A stretch of 43,468 nt of DNA from Photorhabdus caribbeanensis. Lineage in GTDB: Bacteria > Pseudomonadota > Gammaproteobacteria > Enterobacterales > Enterobacteriaceae. Position 1 is the stretch's first letter; each line of letters begins with the position of its first letter. This document shows positions 39,211 through 43,468 of the stretch, piece after piece. The position numbers and the translations under genes were made by a program. The DNA lies in NCBI RefSeq assembly GCF_018448885.1, contig NZ_RCWB01000028.1, forward strand, positions 1 to 43,468. Direction: 5' to 3'. Under the pieces are notes generated by a model. The model did no database searches and had not been told where the DNA came from. It was given only the letters and a program-made list of their open reading frames with translations.

Positions 39211-39282
39211 TACAATGAATAATGTTTTTGAATTAAGGTTATTATTGTTGATGTAAAAAATAATGCTATGCCTATATCAGCA
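39211..39282 (-). pseudogene. 3' remnant of an array membrane protein gene
   Basis: About 70 bases closely match the 3' end of the gene at 41627-42034. Translated on the minus strand it gives IGIALFFTSTII then LIQKHY, against IGGALFFTATIIILIQKNY of that gene. It lacks the rest of the gene. It shows that the array once extended at least one unit further left. Confidence 0.8.
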
Positions 39283-39457
39283 ACATTTTCGCAATGTAAT
39301 TCCGTTCTTGTTCTGTACGGAACATGCGAAATCGGTAGGGCAATCATTTCTGCCGGGATATATATCGAAGAAAAAGCACAACTCTGGTTGTTAAATTTGT
39401 TGAACTAGGGGTTCAATCGAATTATTATCACGTTAGGTGAGATAAATTTATATCATG

Positions 39458-39525
39458 TTAAGTGACATCAAATTGATAAAAAACCGGTGAGCCACGTACC
39501 CATGACAAATGGGATTGTCACTTAA
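39458..39525. repeat. Inverted repeat TTAAGTGACA/TGTCACTTAA
   Basis: Exact 10-bp arms at 39458-39467 and 39516-39525 enclose 48 bases. An imperfect direct copy of the left arm region (ATCACGTTAGGTGAGATAAA, about 39428-39447) precedes it. It could be the ends of a deleted mobile element or a regulatory dyad. Confidence 0.45.
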
Positions 39526-39566
39526 TGTAAGCCTTTACTGGTATCTACTAAATAAAAGAGGGGAAG

Positions 39567-39608
39567 ATGATGAAAAGATTTACTTGTGATGAATTTGAAT
39601 GGGTTTAA
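39567..39608 (+). CDS. Possible 13-codon peptide with strong ribosome site
   Basis: ATGATG is preceded by AAGAGGGGAAG and opens a 13-residue frame, MMKRFTCDEFEWV, ending in TAA. A clear intrinsic terminator follows 44 bases later. A compact unit of ribosome site, tiny frame and terminator suggests a leader peptide, a tiny precursor, or the remnant 5' end of a lost gene. No family is recognised. Confidence 0.3.
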   Translation: MMKRFTCDEFEWV

Positions 39609-39651
39609 CCATTAAGATAGTCGAGTATACAGGTAATGAACCGGTTAAGCG

Positions 39652-39680
39652 AAAAGCGGAGCAGAGTTTCCGCTTTTTTT
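39652..39680 (+). terminator. Intrinsic terminator after the 13-codon frame
   Basis: AAAAGCGGA (39652-39660) pairs with TCCGCTTTT (39669-39677) across 8 bases, followed by T residues to 39680. It faces rightward, opposite to the array genes. Confidence 0.8.
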
Positions 39681-39784
39681 AAGGATGATTATATGGCAGC
39701 AGAAAATTCGATTATTTTGAGTGAAAATTGGCAATTTTATTACCAATATGGTCTCCAAATTTTAGTGCGTATTTTGAGTTGAAT

Positions 39785-40204
39785 TCAGTTAAAAATATAA
39801 GAGTATTTATGACATAAAGCCGTTACTGTTGATATAAAGAAGGATATAAAACTTATATTAATGGTGATGAAATATATTTTTATCCAGTGGGTCAAATTGG
39901 AGGGTAAATTTTGAATGAAATCATAAGATTCTTGGGGCATGTATTTACTGCCAGGCTTATTTATCCTTATTCTTTTCCCTGTTAATAATTTATAGAAAAA
40001 TACGGCAGGATGAATCTGACCATGAATACCTATAGAATGACCAATGTATGCTGCTGATGATAAGCAAAAACCTTTTTCCATATATAAATCAATAATTTTA
40101 TCCATCTTTTTCTGATTTATTTTGTAAATGGCTATTGATATAATGAGAAAAATATTGAAAGAGATACAAGAAATAACCAAGATGATAAAAGTGACTCTGT
40201 TCAT
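39785..40204 (-). CDS. Array membrane protein, copy 7 (distal; putative immunity)
   Basis: This 139-residue copy is the farthest intact one from the toxin-like gene. It has two TM helices (about 5-27 and 108-130) around a basic central loop with the family motifs AIYKINQKKMDKII, GFCLS, FFYKLLTGKRIRIN and SKYMPQESYDFIQNLPSNL. The C-terminus is altered and slightly longer (ending SYIFN). The spacer before it still shows toxin-tip-like codons, but the usual TAA has become TTA. A role as immunity protein is inferred from the array context. Confidence 0.7.
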   Translation of the reverse strand: MNRVTFIILVISCISFNIFLIISIAIYKINQKKMDKIIDLYMEKGFCLSSAAYIGHSIGIHGQIHPAVFFYKLLTGKRIRINKPGSKYMPQESYDFIQNLPSNLTHWIKIYFITINISFISFFISTVTALCHKYSYIFN

Positions 40205-40233
40205 ATAAAAAGTCCATTGAGTATTCAGTATAA

Positions 40234-40641
40234 TTAAGCGTATTTTTCAAACAGGCATATTGCCATTGATATAATAAAGGATGCAACACTTATATTGATG
40301 GTAATGTAACATATTTTTATCCAGTGAGTTAAATTTGGGGGTAAATTTTGAATAAAATCGTAAGACTCTTGTGGCATATATTTACTACTAGGCTCATTTA
40401 TTCTTATTCTTTTTCCTGTTAATAACTTATAGAAAAATGCGGCAGTATAAAACTGACCGTGAATACCCATAAAATGCCCAATGTATGCTCCTGATGATAA
40501 ACAAAAACCTTTTTCCATATATAATTCAATAATTTTATCCATCTTTTTTTGATTTATTTTGTAAATGGCTGCTGATATAATGAAAAAACCAATAAAAGAA
40601 GCGCAAGAAATAACCAAGATGATAAAAATGACTCTGTTCAT
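40234..40641 (-). CDS. Array membrane protein, copy 6 (putative immunity)
   Basis: This 135-residue two-TM protein is almost identical to copy 2 over residues 1 to about 108 (both have SGAYIGHFMGIHGQFYTAAF and NEPSSKYMPQ), yet differs from it in the C-terminal helix (ICYITINISVASF). Such a sharp change points to recombination between non-adjacent copies. It starts after the vestigial codons S-M-E-F-stop and lies 437 bp from copies 5 and 7. Confidence 0.72.
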   Translation of the reverse strand: MNRVIFIILVISCASFIGFFIISAAIYKINQKKMDKIIELYMEKGFCLSSGAYIGHFMGIHGQFYTAAFFYKLLTGKRIRINEPSSKYMPQESYDFIQNLPPNLTHWIKICYITINISVASFIISMAICLFEKYA

Positions 40642-40670
40642 ATTAAAATTCCATTGAGTATTTAGTATAG

Positions 40671-41078
40671 TTAAGCGTATTTTTCAAATAAGAACATTGC
40701 CATTGATATAAAGAGGAATATTCCACCTATATTGATGGTAATGAAATATATTTTTATCCAGTGGGTCAAATTGGAGGGTAAGTTTTGAATGAAATCATAA
40801 GATTCTTGGGGCATATATTTACTATCAGGTCTATTTATCCTCATTCTTTTTCCAGTTAACAACATGTAGAAAAACGTAGCAACCTGAAACTGACCATAAA
40901 CACCTAGGAAACGACCAATATTTACGCCTGTTGATAAACAAAGTCCTTTTCCTATATATAATTCAATAATTTCATCCATCTTTTTTTGGTTTATTTTATA
41001 AATAGCTATTGATACAACTAAGAGAATAATAAATAAAATATAAAAAATAAGCATGATGACAATAGTTGATCTGTTCAT
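40671..41078 (-). CDS. Array membrane protein, copy 5 (putative immunity)
   Basis: This 135-residue two-TM member is somewhat diverged in the central loop (GKGLCLSTGVNIGRFLGVYG, MLLTGKRMRINRPDSKYMPQ). It follows the divergent copy 4 after an 18-base spacer containing AGGAAA, a better ribosome site than the other copies have. The spacer lacks the toxin-tip vestige seen before copies 2, 3 and 6. Confidence 0.7.
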   Translation of the reverse strand: MNRSTIVIMLIFYILFIILLVVSIAIYKINQKKMDEIIELYIGKGLCLSTGVNIGRFLGVYGQFQVATFFYMLLTGKRMRINRPDSKYMPQESYDFIQNLPSNLTHWIKIYFITINIGGIFLFISMAMFLFEKYA

Positions 41079-41096
41079 GTTAATTTCCTATTGCCT

Positions 41097-41525
41097 TTAT
41101 GTATTCGTTAAACACTTATATAACAAGATAAGTATACTACTTAAGATGAATGAGAATATAGCAGTAGAAAATAAATAATAATAGATAATCATTATTGAGG
41201 CAAGTTTTTTAGGTATACTCTTTGCGAATTCATATGCTTCTTGCGGTATGGAGTTACCTATAAGAGCACGAGATATTATAGTCTTTTTTCTAGTTATTGT
41301 CTGGTAGAAGAAACATGATAGATAATAACTGCCATAAAAGCCAGAAAACGATATTACATATATAATTTGTGGTATGAAAAAACCATTTTTTATATATTCA
41401 TCTCTGATCTCTGTGAAGGATTTTTTATTTATTCCATAAAGAACGAATAAAGATAGTAACAAAAACATACTAACTAAAAATAAAGAAAGCATGATAAAGT
41501 TAACTGTATTAATTAAGATATTCAT
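41097..41525 (-). CDS. Divergent array membrane protein, copy 4 (putative immunity to an orphan toxin tip)
   Basis: This 142-residue protein has the same layout as the others (two TM helices, basic central loop), but only family-level similarity: LYGINKKSFTEIRDEYIKNGFF, CFFYQTITRKKTII and IPQEAYEFAKSIPKKL correspond to the shared motifs. The ATG at 41525 comes one base after the stop of an orphan toxin-tip fragment (TAA-T-ATG), exactly the junction seen between the main toxin-like gene and copy 1. A GTG nine bases upstream is an alternative start. I infer a different specificity. Confidence 0.72.
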   Translation of the reverse strand: MNILINTVNFIMLSLFLVSMFLLLSLFVLYGINKKSFTEIRDEYIKNGFFIPQIIYVISFSGFYGSYYLSCFFYQTITRKKTIISRALIGNSIPQEAYEFAKSIPKKLASIMIIYYYLFSTAIFSFILSSILILLYKCLTNT

Positions 41526-41526
41526 A

Positions 41527-41636
41527 TTATTCACTTACTATTTTATCGATTAAAAAATTTTCTTCTGTGCTTCCGGTAACTCCACCTACTACACTGCCGA
41601 CAGCCACGCATATCCATTTAGCACGATTAATAATTT
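41527..41636 (-). pseudogene. Orphan toxin C-terminal tip fragment
   Basis: Between copies 3 and 4 an open frame without a start codon reads INRAKWICVAVGSVVGG then VTGSTEENFLIDKIVSE-stop. Its glycine-rich hydrophobic composition and its position directly before an immunity-like gene match the end of the toxin-like gene at 42910, though the sequence differs. I interpret it as the last 33-37 codons of a related but distinct toxin, left behind with its cognate partner gene when the cassette was displaced. Confidence 0.65.
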
Positions 41637-42034
41637 TTTTGAATTAAGATTATTATTGTTGCTGTAAAAAATAATGCTCCACCTATATAAGTGGTAATGA
41701 TACATGTTTTCATCCAATGCGTTAAACTGGAGGGTAGATTTTGAATAAAGTCATAAGATTCTTGGTGCATATATTTACTATCAGGCTGATTTATCTTCAT
41801 TTTTTTTCCAGTTAACAGCCTGTAGAAGAACATAACGACGTGAATCTGATCACGCATTCTTCCGAAGCGTTGTATCATTATGCCTGTTGGTAAATAAAGT
41901 CTTTCTTCTATATATAATTCAATAATTTTATCCATCTTTTTCTGATTTATTTTGTAAATGGCTATTGATATAAAAAGAATAAGTGTTGAAGAGGTGTAAA
42001 GTATAATCAAAATAATAAAGGTGATTATGTTCAT
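41627..42034 (-). CDS. Array membrane protein, copy 3 (putative immunity)
   Basis: This 135-residue two-TM protein has a diverged central loop (EERLYLPTGIMIQRFGRMRD, MKINQPDSKYMHQ) and C-terminal helix (YIGGALFFTATIIILIQKNY). The remnant at 39211-39282 is closest to this copy. It starts after vestigial toxin-tip codons S-M-G-L-stop and lies 437 bp from copy 2. Confidence 0.72.
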   Translation of the reverse strand: MNIITFIILIILYTSSTLILFISIAIYKINQKKMDKIIELYIEERLYLPTGIMIQRFGRMRDQIHVVMFFYRLLTGKKMKINQPDSKYMHQESYDFIQNLPSSLTHWMKTCIITTYIGGALFFTATIIILIQKNY

Positions 42035-42063
42035 ATTAAAGTCCCATTGAGTTTTCAGTATGA

Positions 42064-42471
42064 TTAAGCGTATTTTTCAAATAGGTATATTACCATTGCT
42101 ATAAAGAAAAATGCCCCACCTATATTAGCGATAATGAAATGTGTTTTTATCCAGTGAGTTAAATTGGGGGGTAAATTTTGAATAAAATCGTAAGACTCTT
42201 GTGGCATATATTTACTACTAGGCTCATTTATTCTTATTCTTTTTCCTGTTAATAACTTATAGAAAAATGCGGCAGTATAAAACTGACCGTGAATACCCAT
42301 AAAATGCCCAATGTATGCTCCTGATGATAAACAAAATCCTTTTTCCATATATAAATCAATAATTTTATCCATCTTTTTTTGATTTATTTTGTAAATAGCC
42401 GCTGATATAATGAAAAAACCAATAAAAGAAGCGCAAGAAATAAGTAAAATGATAAAAGTGACTCTATTCAT
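42064..42471 (-). CDS. Array membrane protein, copy 2 (putative immunity)
   Basis: This 135-residue two-TM member nearly equals copy 6 for the first 108 residues and then differs (THFIIANIGGAFFFIAMVIY). It is preceded by vestigial toxin-tip codons S-M-G-F-stop and lies exactly 437 bp from copies 1 and 3. Confidence 0.73.
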   Translation of the reverse strand: MNRVTFIILLISCASFIGFFIISAAIYKINQKKMDKIIDLYMEKGFCLSSGAYIGHFMGIHGQFYTAAFFYKLLTGKRIRINEPSSKYMPQESYDFIQNLPPNLTHWIKTHFIIANIGGAFFFIAMVIYLFEKYA

Positions 42472-42500
42472 ATTAAAATCCCATTGAATGTCCAGTATAG

Positions 42501-42908
42501 TTAAAAATATTCTCTAAATAGAAATGTTATCATTATTATGAAGAAGAACATACCACCTATATTAATGGTGATAAAATATATCTTTATCCAGTGGGTTAAA
42601 TTGGAGGGTAAATTTTGAATGAAATTATAAGATTCTTTAGGCATATATTTACTATCAGGTCTATTTATTCTTATTCTTTTTCCTGTCAATAGTTTATAGA
42701 AAAATATGGCAGGATAAATCTGACCACGAATACCCATCAAATGACCCATGTATGCTGCTGTTGATAAGCAAAAACCTTTTTCCATATATAATTCAATAAT
42801 TTGATTCATCTTTTTTTGATTTATTTTGTAAATGGCTATTGATATAATAAGAAAAATGTTAGAAGAGATAAAAGAAATAACCAAGATGATAAAAATTATT
42901 CTATTCAT
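42501..42908 (-). CDS. Array membrane protein, copy 1 (putative cognate immunity)
   Basis: This 135-residue protein has TM helices at about 5-27 and 108-130 and the family loop motifs AIYKINQKKMNQII, GFCLSTAAYMGHLMGIRGQI and FFYKLLTGKRIRINRPDSKYMP. The ATG at 42908 lies one base after the toxin-like gene stop (TAA-T-ATG), so translation is likely coupled. The open frame reaching to 42986 inside the toxin gene is not used. Directly following a toxin C-terminus is the standard place for the cognate immunity gene. An inner-membrane immunity protein would suit a membrane-targeting toxin. Confidence 0.78.
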   Translation of the reverse strand: MNRIIFIILVISFISSNIFLIISIAIYKINQKKMNQIIELYMEKGFCLSTAAYMGHLMGIRGQIYPAIFFYKLLTGKRIRINRPDSKYMPKESYNFIQNLPSNLTHWIKIYFITINIGGMFFFIIMITFLFREYF

Positions 42909-42909
42909 A

Positions 42910-43468
42910 TTAAAGTCCCATTGAAGATTCAACAATAAGTTCAAAGAGCCATTCTCCACCTTTACTACCGGCATAACCACCAGCAAGACCGCCGCCCATC
43001 ATGCAAAGTCCGGCAGTTAAGCCATCAGTTACAGCTCCAAGAGCAACACATGCTGTGCCTGCTGCAATTCCGCCGTAATATCCTCCCCAAAAGCCCAGGC
43101 TTGTCCGACCGGAAAATTTACTATATTCTTTGATAGCTACTTTTTCACATTGTCCTGTTTGTCCATAATTACAGGCATCAATAACCTGCCCGGTGGTATC
43201 GATAAAATCCAGACCAATAGCAACTCGGCCACCATATTTCATCCATTTAACCATTTTAGCACTGCGGGTGATTATATGGCTATATCCCTTTATCGCGCCA
43301 ATCCCTGCTTTATCCCATTGGTGAGCAATGGCTTTGGTTGATAACTTTAACGCATGTTTTAAATTAGGATGTTGGTCGATTTTCAAAGAGAGTCGGCCAA
43401 ATTTATTTAATAATCCCTTTAAGTTACCCATAATCAACTGTCTTTCTATATAAAACTCGTGACTGATA
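42910..43468 (-). CDS. C-terminal part of a probable polymorphic toxin with Gly-rich hydrophobic tail (partial)
   Basis: The frame is open to the window edge with no stop upstream, so this is the C-terminal region of a larger protein; a start at the TTG (43437) or ATG (43431) is possible but has no good ribosome site. After a basic helical segment (LNKFGRLSLKIDQHPNLKHA) the last 70 residues are glycine-rich and hydrophobic (FWGGYYGGIAAGTACVALGA, GLCMMGGGLAGGYAGSKGGE), resembling tails of membrane-acting T6SS/PAAR-linked or other polymorphic toxins. Two Cys (in ACNYGQTGQCE) could form a disulfide. It is followed at once by an array of small membrane proteins. Toxin function and pore formation are inferred from architecture and context. 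Confidence 0.62.
   Translation of the reverse strand, partial: ISHEFYIERQLIMGNLKGLLNKFGRLSLKIDQHPNLKHALKLSTKAIAHQWDKAGIGAIKGYSHIITRSAKMVKWMKYGGRVAIGLDFIDTTGQVIDACNYGQTGQCEKVAIKEYSKFSGRTSLGFWGGYYGGIAAGTACVALGAVTDGLTAGLCMMGGGLAGGYAGSKGGEWLFELIVESSMGL

Larger units (their letters stand above)
38833..39784. other. Decayed region between ttcA and the repeat array
   Basis: No full gene is supported in about 950 bases. It contains a 3' fragment of the array gene family (39211-39282), a 46-codon orphan frame from 39268 to 39408 starting MPISATFSQC, an inverted repeat (39458-39525), a 13-codon frame with a good ribosome site, a terminator and a 29-codon frame (39693-39782). The mixture looks like the erosion zone at the end of a mobile or recombining cassette array. 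Confidence 0.55.

Noticed and set aside
42909..42986. N-terminal extension of array copy 1 to 161 residues
   Set aside because: The extension lies inside the toxin-like gene. The ATG at 42908 gives the 135-residue length shared by the family and the conserved TAA-T-ATG junction.
39211..43437. CRISPR array as an explanation of the 437-bp periodic repeats
   Set aside because: Repeat units are whole coding genes with diverged sequence, not short identical repeats with unique spacers.

Overview
The window reads as part of an enterobacterial (Morganellaceae) chromosome, most likely Photorhabdus or a close relative such as Xenorhabdus. The backbone follows E. coli gene order closely (tandem tRNA-Val(GAC), mdtK, ribE, cfa, punC/punR, purR, ynhF, grxD, rnt/gloA, ydhL, slyA/slyB, anmK-pdxH-tyrS-pdxY-gstA, fabI, sapABCDF, psp genes, ycjXF, tyrR, tpx, mppA, zntB, fnrS, ttcA). 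The DNA is fairly AT-rich, three ERIC elements are present, and accessory islets of very low GC interrupt the conserved order. The genus is inferred from gene content and style, not from a search.

Layout. 1-82 is the 5' end of a transposase (IS982-like) running off the left edge. 347-560 holds two identical tRNA-Val genes with a good promoter. 731-2985 holds divergent mdtK and ribE. 2986-4494 is an islet absent from the E. coli order: a 37-codon acidic peptide gene, a perfect hairpin, then an M29-like metallo-aminopeptidase, which looks like a minimal peptide-maturation cassette. 4495-9578 holds cfa, punC/punR, purR and ynhF. 10070-18338 holds housekeeping genes for thiol/iron metabolism, RNA processing, methylglyoxal detoxification, SlyA/SlyB, murein recycling, vitamin B6 and tyrosyl-tRNA synthetase. 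18399-20139 holds gstA and an unrecognised AT-rich helical protein. 20682-26959 holds fabI and the sap transporter operon. 27029-27199 holds Fur boxes and a clear RyhB small RNA. 27214-32238 holds the phage-shock regulon with its sigma-54 promoter, followed by ycjXF. 32496-37541 holds tyrR, tpx, mppA and zntB. 37610-37784 holds an FNR site and the FnrS small RNA. 37912-38832 is ttcA.

The right end (about 39200-43468) is the most unusual part. The C-terminus of a larger protein with a glycine-rich hydrophobic tail (reading frame open to the window edge) is followed on the same strand by a tandem array of seven small two-TM membrane proteins and one decayed remnant. Most units repeat every 437 bp. 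A fused orphan fragment resembling the glycine-rich tail sits directly before the one strongly divergent array member. Several spacers still contain the last codons of the toxin-like gene. I interpret this as a polymorphic, probably membrane-targeting, toxin C-terminus with an expanded immunity array that grew by repeated capture of toxin-tip/immunity cassettes.

Regulation readable from sequence: Fur sites serve ryhB and possibly sapA, an FNR site serves fnrS, a -24/-12 promoter serves pspABC, a PhoP-like box and dyads lie upstream of slyB, and a PUR-box-like palindrome lies before purR. Several strong intrinsic terminators separate the units. Starts were corrected in several genes (cfa, punC, punR, gloA, ydhL, tyrS, gstA, pspF, pspB, pspC, ycjX, tpx, mppA) on the basis of ribosome binding sites and recalled E. 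coli protein ends.
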